From: Luteimonas yindakuii
GTDB taxonomy: Bacteria > Pseudomonadota > Gammaproteobacteria > Xanthomonadales > Xanthomonadaceae
Reading direction: 5' to 3'
NCBI RefSeq assembly: GCF_004803715.2
Contig: NZ_CP039383.2
Coordinates: 2,232,001-2,296,000, forward strand
Length of the DNA: 64,000 nt
Every line of letters starts with the position of its first letter. The stretch's first letter is position 1. Under the pieces are notes generated by a model. It searched no databases, was not told the origin of the DNA, and worked only from the letters and a program-made list of their open reading frames with translations. Shown piece by piece: positions 37,574-46,934 of the stretch. A program made the translations under genes and the position numbers.

Positions 37574-39661
37574 CTACTGGCCGAAGTGCTGCCGCAGCCA
37601 GGCGTTGACGGTGTCGTGCCAGAGCACGCTGTTGTGCGGCTTGAGCACCCAGTGGTTCTCGTCGGGGAAGTACAGCAGCTTCGACGGGATGCCCTGGCGC
37701 TGCAGCGCGGTGAACGCCGACAGGCTCTGGTCGATCGGCACGCGGAAATCGTTCTGTCCGGCCACCACCAGCATCGGCACTTTCCAGTCACCGACGTGGC
37801 GCGCCGGGTTGAAGCGCTCGTAGGCCTCGGGCTGGTCGTAGACGGTGCCGCCGTGCTCCCACTCGGTGAACCACAGCTCTTCGGTCACCAGCCCCATCGA
37901 ACGGGTGTCGAACACGCCGTTGTGGTTGACGAAGCACTTCCACGGCCCGTTCCACTGGCTGGCGATCCAGTTGACCATGTAGCCGCCGTAGCTGGCGCCG
38001 AGCGCGCAGGCACGGTCGCCGTCGAGGAAGTCGTAGTCGCGCAGTGCCGCGGCCCAGCCCTTCTGCAGGTCCTCCAGCGGGCGGTCGCCCCAGTGCTGGC
38101 TGATGGCATCGGTGAACTCCTGGCCGTAGCCGGTGGAGCCGTGGAAGTCGATCATCACCACCGCCCAGCCCTGCCCCGCGTAGGTCTGCGGATTCCAGCG
38201 GTAGCTCCAGCCGTCGCCGAAGCTGCCCTGCGGGCCGCCGTGGATCAGGAACGCGACCGGGTATTCCTCGCCCTCGCGGTAGTTCCACGGCTTGACCACG
38301 TAGCCGTGCACGGTGTTGCCGTCCCAGCCGCGGAAGCTGAACTGCTCGTAGTCGCCGAAGCGCACGTCGGGCAGGCGCTCGGACGCGTCGGGGGTGATCG
38401 CGCGCAGCTGCTGCGCAGCGCTGTCACTGGTGTAGATGACGTCGCCGGTGCGCATGCTGTTGCGCGCCACCGCCAGCGTGTCGCCGGCGACATCGAACGA
38501 CGACACCGAGCCGCCATCGACAAGGCGCGTCACCTCGCCACTGGCGATATCGACGCGGAACAGCGGGTACTGGCCGGTGTCCTGCGCGGTGGCGAACAGG
38601 CTGCGGCCGTCGGCGGAGACGGCGATCCGGCTCGGCGAGCGGTCCCAATCCGGCGCGATCTCCTGCACCTTCCCGCTGGCAAGATCGAGCGACATGATCG
38701 CGTAGCGGTCGGCTTCAAAACCCGGCCGCTTCATCGCGCGGTAGAACAGCGTGCCGCCATCGGCGCTGAACACCGGGCCGGCGTCCCAGGCGGGATTGTC
38801 GGCGGTGAGGTTGACCGGTTCGCCACGCCCGGACGGATCCAGCCGGTAGAGGTCGAAGTTGGTCGACCATGGCTCCTCACGACCGGCCACGCGCACGCTG
38901 GCGACCAGCGCGCTGCCATCGGGCGCCCAGGCGTAGTCCTCGGCGCCGCCGAATGGCCGCGAGGGCACGTCGCCGTCGAGTGCCTGGCTGACCACGGTGG
39001 CGGTGCGCACCGGCGCCGCGCCGTTGGCGGGCAATGCGGCGACGTGCAGGCGGTTGCGGCGGCCGTCGTTCCAGGTATCCCAGTGGCGCACGAACAGCTC
39101 GTCGTAGATCACGCCGCTGGTCCTGCCGGCCGTACGCGCATCCAGGCGCGTCTTGGTGCATGCGAACACGTCGCCATCGGAGGCCTGCGCGCAATCACCG
39201 AAGGTGGCCGCGCCGAAGGCGATCCGGCTGCCGTCGGGCGAGAGCCGGTAGCTGCCGATGTCGAGCGCGAAATCGGTGAGCTGGCGCGGCTCGCCGCCGC
39301 TGGCGGGCATCGCGTAGAGCTGCTGGTTGCCGTTCCTGCCGCTGAGGAAGTACAGCGTGCCGCCATCCGGCGAGAACGTCGGCGCACTGATGCTCCAGCC
39401 CTCGGGCGTGATCCGTTGTGGCGGACGCGCATCACGCGTGCGCAGGTCGCGCAGGTACAGCGCGGTGCCGGAGCCCTCGCCGTCGAGGTCGACCGTGCGC
39501 TCGACGAACACCAGCCGTCCCCCATCGGGTGACAGCGTGGGTGACGACACCCGCGTCAGCGCGACGAGGTCCTGCGGCTGCAGGCCGCGTTCGGCGAGCA
39601 CCTCGCCCGCGGGCAACAGGGCGGCAAGGCAGAGGGGCAACAGGGCAGGACGGAACCTCAT
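37574..39661 (-). CDS. S9 family prolyl oligopeptidase, secreted
   Basis: 695 aa. Signal peptide (to about residue 23), beta-propeller with WD40-like PD40 repeats (SPTLSPDGGRLVF, APTFSPDGGTLYF, YRLSPDGSRIAF), then the alpha/beta-hydrolase domain with catalytic Ser in GASYGGY (about 557), Asp in AGQNDFRVP and His in DENHWVL. Predicted periplasmic or secreted dipeptidyl/acylaminoacyl-type peptidase. ATG at 39661 with GGAG 9 nt upstream. Adjacent to a second S9 peptidase. Confidence 0.93.
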   Translation of the reverse strand: MRFRPALLPLCLAALLPAGEVLAERGLQPQDLVALTRVSSPTLSPDGGRLVFVERTVDLDGEGSGTALYLRDLRTRDARPPQRITPEGWSISAPTFSPDGGTLYFLSGRNGNQQLYAMPASGGEPRQLTDFALDIGSYRLSPDGSRIAFGAATFGDCAQASDGDVFACTKTRLDARTAGRTSGVIYDELFVRHWDTWNDGRRNRLHVAALPANGAAPVRTATVVSQALDGDVPSRPFGGAEDYAWAPDGSALVASVRVAGREEPWSTNFDLYRLDPSGRGEPVNLTADNPAWDAGPVFSADGGTLFYRAMKRPGFEADRYAIMSLDLASGKVQEIAPDWDRSPSRIAVSADGRSLFATAQDTGQYPLFRVDIASGEVTRLVDGGSVSSFDVAGDTLAVARNSMRTGDVIYTSDSAAQQLRAITPDASERLPDVRFGDYEQFSFRGWDGNTVHGYVVKPWNYREGEEYPVAFLIHGGPQGSFGDGWSYRWNPQTYAGQGWAVVMIDFHGSTGYGQEFTDAISQHWGDRPLEDLQKGWAAALRDYDFLDGDRACALGASYGGYMVNWIASQWNGPWKCFVNHNGVFDTRSMGLVTEELWFTEWEHGGTVYDQPEAYERFNPARHVGDWKVPMLVVAGQNDFRVPIDQSLSAFTALQRQGIPSKLLYFPDENHWVLKPHNSVLWHDTVNAWLRQHFGQ

Positions 39662-39786
39662 CGGACGATTCTCCACGGCAGATGGCATCGGCCGATGTTA
39701 GCCGATGCCATCCTGCCGCCGGAGGTGCCATCCGGCGTGTGCGCGGGGTCCGGACGCACCTGCCACCGCTGCTGCGGAGGCGGTGG

Positions 39787-41757
39787 TCAGGGTGCGGCCT
39801 GTTGCCCGCCGAGATGCCCGTGCAGGAAGCCCAGCAGGCGGCGATAGAACTCCAGCCGGTGCTCGGTGGTATGGAAGCCGTGGCCTTCGTTCGGGTAGTA
39901 CAGCGTCTCCACCGGCACGCCTGCACGCCGCAGTGCGCGCTCCATCAGATGGGTGTGCTCGATCGGAGCGATGAGGTCCTCGCCGCCCGCGGCCAGGAAC
40001 ACCGGCACCGTGATCGCGGCCGCCAGCCGGTTGGGCGACGCGGCTGCCAGTGCCGTCACGTCGGTGCCGAGCCAGTCGCCGGTCCAGTTGCGCGCCCAGC
40101 GGCCCTGGCGACGGTTCTCCCCGGTCAGGCGCGGCAGGTCGTAGACGCCCACGTAGCCGACCGCACAGCGATAGAGCTCGGGCTCGCGCACCGTGCCCAT
40201 CAGCGCCGCATACGCACCGTAACTCGCGCCATAGATGCAGATGCGCTGCGGATCGGCGATGCCCTGCGCGATCGCCCAGCGGGTCGCGTCGGTGACATCG
40301 TCCTGCATCGCCCCGCCCCACTCGCGGGCGCCGGCCATGCGGAACGCGCGACCGTAGTTGCCGGAGCCGCGGAAGTTCACCTGCAGCACCGCATAGCCGG
40401 CCGCGGCCAGCACCTGGGCATCGCGATCGAAGCCCCAGGCGTCGAAGACCCCGAAGGGGCCGCCATGCGGCATCACCACCAGCGGCAGCGCGCGCGCCTC
40501 GACGCCACGCGGCACGGTCAGGAAACCATGCAGTGGCAAGCCGTCCCGCGCGCGCAGTTCGACGCCGCGCATGGTGCCCATGCGTTCCGGATCGATCGCC
40601 TCGCTGCGCGCGAAAATGAAATCCGCGTTGTTGCGGGTGCTGTCGAACTCGAAGTAGCTGCCGGGGTCGACATCACTGCGCGCCTGGAACAACCGGCTCG
40701 TGCCGTCCGTCGTCGCCGAGGTCACCGACACCACCTGCCCCTCGAACACGGCCTCGAGGCTGCGCTGGAAGCGCGCCTCCGGCGAGGCCTCGTCGAAGAA
40801 CGCGGTCCGCGTCTGCGCCCCGTGGAAGCGGACGCCAACCGGCACCCGTCCGGAGTCGTCGTAGACCGGCACCGGATCGACCACATCGTGGCGCAGCAGC
40901 TCACGGCGCTCGCCGCTGGCGATGTCGTAGGCGACGACGCTGTCCGGACCGTGGCGGTGCTCCATCCGCAGATAGGCGGTGGCGTTGTCGGGCGAGAAAC
41001 CCAGCGGCACGACGATCCCGCCACTGGTGCGCTCGTCGTTGATCAGTTCCCACTCGCTGCGGTCATCCGCGCGCAGGTAGGTGCGCGACACGTTGTCCAC
41101 GTTGGCGCCGTAGGCGAAGCGGACGGTGCCGCTGTTGTCGGTCACGTACTCGGCCGTGGAGACGGGTGCGCTTGTCACCCGGGTACGGCGGCCGGAATAC
41201 ACGTCCATGCGCTCGAGGCGAGTGATCGGATCGCGTGCCAGCGGGGCCACCCGGATCAGCACATGGCGGTCGTCCCCGGGCAACGTGTCGACCAGGCGCG
41301 CGGCCACCTGTTCCTCGCGCTTGCCTGTGGTCAGCCGGGTGCCGGTGTAGGAGCCGCGCACGCGCCAGCCGACCAGCAGGTCGCGCCGCGAACCGTCGGC
41401 GTTGATCGCGTACAGCTCCCCGGTGGGAAGCGGGTCGTCGCGGCTGCCGAAGGTTTCCGCGACCGCGATCAGCACGCGCTCGGGATTCACCCACCAGAAG
41501 TCGTGGATGTCGGTGCCCTTGGTGAAGCGGAACGACGCCGTGATCGCATGGTCGGAACGGCGCATGACCGCCAGCCCGTACTGCCCCTCCATCGGCACGG
41601 TTGCCGCGTAGTACTCGCCCGTCGGCGACAGCTTGAGGCTGCCGATCTTCTCCTCGGCAACGAACGGCGCCAGGTCCACCTGCGCGCGGGCGACGCCCGC
41701 GAACATGCAGGACGCCACGACCAGGCCGCTCACGGCCAGCCATCTGATTGGATGCAT
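39787..41757 (-). CDS. S9 family peptidase, secreted (second copy, divergent)
   Basis: 656 aa. Signal peptide (cleavage near GVARAQ), degenerate propeller half, and a C-terminal hydrolase domain: HGGPFGVFDAWGF (oxyanion region), nucleophile Ser in GASYGAY (about 511), acid in AGGEDLIAP, His in NEGHGF. Similar architecture to the neighbour but low similarity, so not a recent duplicate. 125 nt upstream of the other S9 gene on the same strand. Start ATG 41757. Confidence 0.92.
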   Translation of the reverse strand: MHPIRWLAVSGLVVASCMFAGVARAQVDLAPFVAEEKIGSLKLSPTGEYYAATVPMEGQYGLAVMRRSDHAITASFRFTKGTDIHDFWWVNPERVLIAVAETFGSRDDPLPTGELYAINADGSRRDLLVGWRVRGSYTGTRLTTGKREEQVAARLVDTLPGDDRHVLIRVAPLARDPITRLERMDVYSGRRTRVTSAPVSTAEYVTDNSGTVRFAYGANVDNVSRTYLRADDRSEWELINDERTSGGIVVPLGFSPDNATAYLRMEHRHGPDSVVAYDIASGERRELLRHDVVDPVPVYDDSGRVPVGVRFHGAQTRTAFFDEASPEARFQRSLEAVFEGQVVSVTSATTDGTSRLFQARSDVDPGSYFEFDSTRNNADFIFARSEAIDPERMGTMRGVELRARDGLPLHGFLTVPRGVEARALPLVVMPHGGPFGVFDAWGFDRDAQVLAAAGYAVLQVNFRGSGNYGRAFRMAGAREWGGAMQDDVTDATRWAIAQGIADPQRICIYGASYGAYAALMGTVREPELYRCAVGYVGVYDLPRLTGENRRQGRWARNWTGDWLGTDVTALAAASPNRLAAAITVPVFLAAGGEDLIAPIEHTHLMERALRRAGVPVETLYYPNEGHGFHTTEHRLEFYRRLLGFLHGHLGGQQAAP

Positions 41758-41900
41758 CGACTCCCCCCGGAGTTACAGGTCCCTGTAGCGTGCGTGGCCA
41801 TCCCTGCCCTGCGCGCACTTTAACCGCCACTGCGCGGCCATTCCAGCGCAAGGCGCACACTTCACGTCGACGGTGCGCGGGGCCACCCAGACTGCGCGGC

Positions 41901-42449
41901 ATGGCCAACGCCGATACCGCCCTGCTCATCATCGACATGATCAACCGCTTCGATTTCCCCGGCGGCGCAGCGCTTGCGCGCGCGTCGGAACCGGTATCGA
42001 AGCGGATCGCATGGCTGCGCAGCCGCTTCCAGGCCGCCGGTTGGCCGGTGGTGGTGGTCAACGACAACTTCATGGACTGGAAGGCGGACTTCCGCGAGAT
42101 CTGCGCGGTGTGTTCGCACGACGGCATGCCCGGCGCCGCGATCGCGCGCCGGCTGATGCCGGTGCCGGGCGACTACTTCGTGCTCAAGCCGAAGCACTCG
42201 GCCTTCCATGCCAGCCCGCTCGATGCGCTGCTGTCGAGCCTCGAGGTGGACAGGCTGGTGATCACCGGCATCGCCGCCGACGCCTGCGTGCTCGCCACTG
42301 CGCTCGACGCGCACATGCGCGAATACGCGCTTGCGGTGCCGCGCGACTGCGTGGCCGCGATCAGCACCGCGCGGCGCGACCGGGCGCTGGCCCTGCTGCG
42401 CGAAAACTGCAAGGCCGACACCCGCGGATCACGCAGCATCGCACCCTGA
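41901..42449 (+). CDS. Isochorismatase-family cysteine hydrolase
   Basis: 182 aa. Complete Asp-Lys-Cys triad: Asp12 (LLIIDMINRFDF), Lys96 (VLKPKHSAF), Cys129 (GIAADACVLATALDA). Family members hydrolyse isochorismate, nicotinamide or related amides; nothing here identifies the substrate. Divergent from the S9 peptidase gene. ATG at 41901; the frame is open upstream without coding character. Confidence 0.9.
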   Translation: MANADTALLIIDMINRFDFPGGAALARASEPVSKRIAWLRSRFQAAGWPVVVVNDNFMDWKADFREICAVCSHDGMPGAAIARRLMPVPGDYFVLKPKHSAFHASPLDALLSSLEVDRLVITGIAADACVLATALDAHMREYALAVPRDCVAAISTARRDRALALLRENCKADTRGSRSIAP

Positions 42450-42615
42450 CGGGCGCTGCACGGTGCTGCACGAGGGCGCTGCGGCACAATGTCCGGCGGG
42501 CGGCGCATCGCCAGCGGTGACCGCGCATGCCATGCGACGACGCGCGCACGGCGTGCCACCCGCCATGCCTTCCACTGCGGCGCTGATGGCGCCGCGCACG
42601 TCTCCAGGATGACCC

Positions 42616-44490
42616 ATGCTGCGCTGGTTCGAAAAACGCCTCGACCCGTTCCCGCCGATGCCGCCCGCGCAGCCACCGCGCGGGCTGGTGGCGTTCTGCC
42701 TGCACTACACCCGCGGTGCCGGCCCCTGGCTCGCGCTGATGGGAGTGCTGGGCGCACTGATCGCGATCGCCGAGCTGGGCCTCTACGTATACCTGGGCGC
42801 GCTGGTGGACCGCCTCGGCGAACACACCCCGGCGACCTTCCTCGCGGCCGAAGGCCCGCGCCTGGCGTGGATGGCCCTGCTGGTGGTGGTCGCGCTGCCG
42901 CTGCTGGTGCTGCTCGACAACATGGTGCAGATGCAGGTGCTGCTCGGGAACTTCCCGATGCGCATCCGCTGGAACGTGCACCGCTACCTGCTGCGGCAGT
43001 CCATGGGCTACTTCCAGGACGAGTTCGCCGGGCGCATCGCCACCAAGCTGATGCAGACCTCGCTGGCGGTGCGCGAGACCGTCATCAAGCTGCTCGACGT
43101 GGGCGTCTACGTCGGGGTGTACGTGGTCGGCGCGATGCTGGCCGCGGCCGCTGCGGACTGGCGCCTGATGCTGCCGTTCGCCGGCTGGCTGCTGGGGTAC
43201 GCACTGCTCATGGTGTACTTCGTGCCGCGCATGGAGCGCGTCTCGCGCGAGCAGGCCGATGCGCGCTCGGACATGACCGGGCGCATCGTCGACAGCTACA
43301 CCAACATCGCCACGGTGAAGCTGTTCTCGCATTCGCGCCGCGAGCAGGCCTATGCGCGCGAGGCGATGGATGGCTTCCTCGGCACCGTGTACCGGCAGAT
43401 GCGCCTGGCCACGCGCGTAGGTGCGGGCAACTATGCCCTCAACATGGCGCTGGTGTTCGCCGTGGCCGGCATCGGCCTGTGGCTGTGGCTGGGCGGCATC
43501 ATCGGCGCCGGCGCGGTGGCGGTGGGCATCGCACTGGCCTTGCGGCTTGTAGGCATGAGCCAGTGGATCATGTGGGAGCTGTCGGCGCTGTTCGAGAACG
43601 TGGGCACGGTGCAGGACGGCATCAATTCGATCTCGCTGCCGCCGACGGTGGACGACGCACCCGGTGCACCGGAACTGCCCGATGTCCGCGGCGACATCCG
43701 CTTCGAGGGCGTGGGCTTCCACTACGGCAAGGGCTCCGGCGTGATCGACCGCCTGGACCTGGACATCCGCGCAGGCGAACGCATCGGCGTGATCGGCCGC
43801 TCCGGCGCCGGCAAGTCGACGCTGGTGAACCTGCTGCTGCGCTTCCACGACGTCGAATCGGGGCGGATCCTGGTCGACGGCATCGACATCGCCAGCGTGC
43901 AGCAGGATTCGCTGCGCGCCCGTGTCGGCGTGGTCACCCAGGACACCTCGCTGCTGCACCGCTCGGTGCGCGAGAACATCCTCTATGGCCGCCCCGACGC
44001 CGGCGAGGCGGAGATGCTGGAAGCCGCGCGCCAGGCCGAGGCGCATGACTTCATCCGCGAACTGTCGGACTCGGCTGGCCGTCGCGGCTACGACGCCCAT
44101 GTCGGCGAGCGCGGGGTCAAGCTGTCGGGTGGCCAGCGCCAGCGCATCGCGATCGCGCGGGTACTGCTCAAGGACGCGCCGATCCTGGTGCTCGACGAAG
44201 CCACCTCGGCGCTGGACTCGGAAGTGGAAGCCGCGATCCAGGGCAACCTCTACCGGTTGATGGAAGGCAAGACCGTTATCGCGATCGCGCACCGGCTCTC
44301 GACCATCGCCGCGATGGACCGGCTGATCGTCATGGACCAGGGCGCGATCGTCGAACAGGGCACCCATGCCGAGCTGGTAGCTGCCGGCGGCATCTACGCG
44401 CAGCTGTGGGCGCGCCAGTCGGGTGGCTTCATCGATCCGGGCGAGCAGACCGCGCCGGTCATCGCCGACGTCGAGCCCGCGCGCGGCTAG
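42616..44490 (+). CDS. ABC exporter, fused membrane and ATPase domains
   Basis: 624 aa type IV ABC half-transporter. Membrane domain with six helices (about 35-330) and nucleotide-binding domain (about 365-605): Walker [10 protein letters not shown] near 395, Q-loop [13 protein letters not shown], signature LSGGQRQR, Walker [16 protein letters not shown]-loop IAHRLST. Probably a homodimer exporting a lipid or hydrophobic compound; substrate unknown. ATG at 42616 has AGGA 6 nt upstream. Confidence 0.93.
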   Translation: MLRWFEKRLDPFPPMPPAQPPRGLVAFCLHYTRGAGPWLALMGVLGALIAIAELGLYVYLGALVDRLGEHTPATFLAAEGPRLAWMALLVVVALPLLVLLDNMVQMQVLLGNFPMRIRWNVHRYLLRQSMGYFQDEFAGRIATKLMQTSLAVRETVIKLLDVGVYVGVYVVGAMLAAAAADWRLMLPFAGWLLGYALLMVYFVPRMERVSREQADARSDMTGRIVDSYTNIATVKLFSHSRREQAYAREAMDGFLGTVYRQMRLATRVGAGNYALNMALVFAVAGIGLWLWLGGIIGAGAVAVGIALALRLVGMSQWIMWELSALFENVGTVQDGINSISLPPTVDDAPGAPELPDVRGDIRFEGVGFHYGKGSGVIDRLDLDIRAGERIGVIGRSGAGKSTLVNLLLRFHDVESGRILVDGIDIASVQQDSLRARVGVVTQDTSLLHRSVRENILYGRPDAGEAEMLEAARQAEAHDFIRELSDSAGRRGYDAHVGERGVKLSGGQRQRIAIARVLLKDAPILVLDEATSALDSEVEAAIQGNLYRLMEGKTVIAIAHRLSTIAAMDRLIVMDQGAIVEQGTHAELVAAGGIYAQLWARQSGGFIDPGEQTAPVIADVEPARG

Positions 44491-44493
44491 ACC

Positions 44494-45624
44494 TCAGCCA
44501 CCGCCACCCTGCCCGACCGCGTCGCTGCGCGTCGGGGGTGCCAGCACCAGGCCGGTGCCGACGTCGAATTCCGACAACGGGCTTTCCGCCGGACAGGTCT
44601 CGTCGGGGAACCCGAAGCGCTGGCGCAGGTCGAGGCCGCAGGCGTTGAGCGCATCGAGATCGGTGATCGGCGACTTGCACTGCAGGTCGAACGCGCGGGT
44701 GAACGAGTCGCGACGGGTGACGAAATCCTCGCCGCACTTGCGCATCAGCCGCAGGCGGTCGAGGTCGTCCTGCGCGGGATTCACGCCATCCAGGCCGAAC
44801 AGCCGCAGCTCGTCGCCGGTAAGCAGGCGCAGGCTGCGGTTGGGCACGGCCATCATCGCGTCGGCCACCGCGACCGCGGCGCCGTTGCGCTCCAGATAGC
44901 TGCGGACACGGTCATAGACGGCGCGCAGTTCGGCATTGAGCTCGACGCGGGTGGTGGCGGTGGAACTCATGCGGATGATGCGGTGGATGCCGACCCGGCC
45001 GGTGATCAGGCGGGTGTCGCCGCCGGCAAGCACGAAAACACAGGCGCTGTGGCAGGACGAGCCTTCCCGCACCCAGATGGTCCAGCGCGACTCGGCGATG
45101 AGGTCACCAGCACGGATGGCTTCCTCGACCTGGCCGCCGATCGAGTTGATGTCGAGTACGCGCTTGCCGACGCCGCGCTCGTCGGCGACCGTGGCCACGC
45201 GCTCCACCAGCGCGGTGAAGTCGGGGGCGATGCGGCCGTCGTAGCGCAGGCGCATGACGCCGCGCTCCTCGCAGCTTTCGAGCGCCTGCTCGATGCTGGA
45301 GCGCGACAGGTCGGCCAGTGGCTCGCCGTCGCCGCGGGCAAGGTAGTCGAGTTCACAGCTGATCGACGCGGTGCCGGCCTCGAGCGGCAGCTCGCTCCAG
45401 TCGACGGCTGCCGGCGGCTCCGGCGCGGGTGGTGCATCCGCCTGCGGGGAGGTGTCTTCCTCCACCGGCGCCACGCTGAAGGCGCCACCGTCCTCAGGGC
45501 TTGCAACGGGCAATGTCTCCAGCAGTGGAGACGCATCGGGTTCGGAACGCAGGCAGGCTGCAAGGACCAGGGCGAGGGCCACGGTGGCGAGGCCGGCACC
45601 GACCCATCGGGAAACGACACGCAT
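44494..45624 (-). CDS. Lipoprotein with ClpP/crotonase-like domain
   Basis: 376 aa. Signal with lipobox LVLAAC (Cys24), a Pro-rich spacer (about 40-80), then a ClpP-fold region: VLDINSIGGQVEEAIRAGDLI, SSCHSACVFVLAGGDTRLI, and VGIHRI, giving the Gly-Gly oxyanion turn, a Ser in HSAC and a following His as in other periplasmic ClpP-like proteins. The C-terminal part has several Cys (KCGEDF, LQCKS, NACGLD, ETCPAES) that suggest disulfides. ATG at 45624 chosen; a TTG at 45633 is possible. Convergent with the ABC exporter; 4 nt between stops. Not assigned to a named family. Confidence 0.8.
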   Translation of the reverse strand: MRVVSRWVGAGLATVALALVLAACLRSEPDASPLLETLPVASPEDGGAFSVAPVEEDTSPQADAPPAPEPPAAVDWSELPLEAGTASISCELDYLARGDGEPLADLSRSSIEQALESCEERGVMRLRYDGRIAPDFTALVERVATVADERGVGKRVLDINSIGGQVEEAIRAGDLIAESRWTIWVREGSSCHSACVFVLAGGDTRLITGRVGIHRIIRMSSTATTRVELNAELRAVYDRVRSYLERNGAAVAVADAMMAVPNRSLRLLTGDELRLFGLDGVNPAQDDLDRLRLMRKCGEDFVTRRDSFTRAFDLQCKSPITDLDALNACGLDLRQRFGFPDETCPAESPLSEFDVGTGLVLAPPTRSDAVGQGGGG

Positions 45625-45910
45625 TCTGGGCAAGGCTCCGATAGGCGGCTCTGGCGCGCGCGGCAGGCGGCGACAACGTGCACCAGTCTAGGGCCGCCCG
45701 GGTTTCCCGATGGAACCGCGCGTGAACCGCGTGGAGCGACACCGCAACCGCGGGCGCGTGGCCTCGAGCCGCCACGCCCCGGCGGCACGGAACACTCCGC
45801 GCCGCGCGGTGCGCCAGGACCACGATGGGCGGCCGTCAGGCATTACGACCGGCCGCCGTCGCGAGCGCGGCATGGGCGCACCCCGCGGTGAGCGCGAGGC
45901 CCGACGGACT

Positions 45911-46147
45911 TCAGGCCAGCGGCCGTCGATAGACCGCCGCGTTGATGCAGGAGAACACGCTGACCACGAACCAGCCGAACGGCAACAGCGACAGGGTCAG
46001 CAGCCAGGTGATGACGAAGGCCACGCAGGCGGTGACGAACCAGCCGATGGCGGAGAGCACGCGGCCCTGCACGAGCTGGCCGAGTCCCGGAATGAAGAAA
46101 CTGCAGATCGCGGCGATGACGTTGCCGGTCGAACCCTGTGCGCTCAT
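45911..46147 (-). CDS. Small membrane protein (TM2-like)
   Basis: 78 aa with two hydrophobic helices: IAAICSFFIPGLGQLVQGRVLSA, where FIPGLGQLVQGR is the Pro-Gly-Leu-Gly-Gln motif typical of small TM2-like proteins, and a second long helix with FVITWLLTLSLLPFGWFV. Function unknown. ATG at 46147 with GAGG 9 nt upstream. The 286-nt gap on its downstream side (45625-45910) shows no coding or structural signal I can support. Confidence 0.82.
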   Translation of the reverse strand: MSAQGSTGNVIAAICSFFIPGLGQLVQGRVLSAIGWFVTACVAFVITWLLTLSLLPFGWFVVSVFSCINAAVYRRPLA

Positions 46148-46160
46148 CAAGCGTGCCCTC

Positions 46161-46213
46161 TACATATGTGAATGCGCAGAGTCTGGAGTCCCTTGCGCCA
46201 TGTACATGTGAAG
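46161..46213 (-). promoter_or_regulatory. Repeated TTCACAT-type motif in the promoter region of the small membrane protein gene
   Basis: On the minus strand, TTCACATGTACA (46212-46201) and TTCACATATGTA (46172-46161) lie 40 nt apart, one to five turns upstream of the gene starting at 46147. Both contain a short palindrome. They could be operator half-sites; this is pattern only. Confidence 0.3.
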
Positions 46214-46222
46214 CGCCGCCAA

Positions 46223-46732
46223 CTACTTGTCGTGGCCGCTGATGGACGAATGCGGCTCCCGTTGGCTCTGGCCGGACAGCTTGGGCAGCAGCGCCACCAC
46301 GATGAACGCCACCAGGGTGGTGATGATCGCCACCCATTCCTGGCCCATGCCCGCGGCCATGCCGATCGCGGCGGTCATCCAGATGCCGGCGGCGGTGGTC
46401 AGGCCCTCGATGCGCTCGCCCTTGTCGAGTTTGAGGATCGCGCCCGCGCCAAGGAAGCCGATGCCCGACACGATGCCCTGCATCACGCGGGTCACTTCGT
46501 CAGCCGAGATTCCGTGGGTCAGCGGTGCCAGCACGAAGAGGGCGGACCCGATCGACACCAGGATATGGGTCTTGAGCCCCGCGGCGCGCCCCTTCTGCTC
46601 ACGCTCCCAGCCGATGATGCCGCCCAGCACCGCGGCAACCACCAGGCGCGCGATCATGACCGTCATGTCGCCGGCATCGGGGATTGCGAACTCGTCGGCC
46701 AGCGCACGGCCGATCTCGTCGAACACGCTCAT
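46223..46732 (-). CDS. MgtC/SapB family membrane protein
   Basis: 169 aa, about five transmembrane helices. Signature blocks: LVVAAVLGGIIGWEREQKGRAAGLKTHILV and GIVSGIGFLGAGAILK, then TTAAGIWMTAAIGMAAG. MgtC proteins modulate F1Fo-ATPase and growth at low magnesium in pathogens; the short SapB-type members without the C-terminal ACT-like domain, like this one, are less understood. Start ATG 46732. Confidence 0.9.
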   Translation of the reverse strand: MSVFDEIGRALADEFAIPDAGDMTVMIARLVVAAVLGGIIGWEREQKGRAAGLKTHILVSIGSALFVLAPLTHGISADEVTRVMQGIVSGIGFLGAGAILKLDKGERIEGLTTAAGIWMTAAIGMAAGMGQEWVAIITTLVAFIVVALLPKLSGQSQREPHSSISGHDK

Positions 46733-46888
46733 CGCGCAGTCTCCGGTGCCGACAACGCGAGGTTATCGGCCATGTGGACGAGGGTGATTGGTGGTCGTGG
46801 CATCGGCATCTTCATGCGGCGACGCTAGCGCCGGCGGAGTTGCCGCCAAGTGATGAATAGGCGCTGCCGGCTGTTCTGCGCGGACATG

Positions 46889-46914
46889 AAAATGCCCGCC
46901 TCGCGGCGGGCATT
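46889..46914 (-). terminator. Intrinsic terminator after the glycine-zipper protein gene
   Basis: On the minus strand, AATGCCCGCC / GGCGGGCATT (10 bp, 4-nt loop) followed by TTC, 20 nt beyond the stop at 46935. Good G+C stem with an A/T-flanked base, short T tract. Confidence 0.7.
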
Positions 46915-46934
46915 CCGTCTACGGACCGGTGCGA

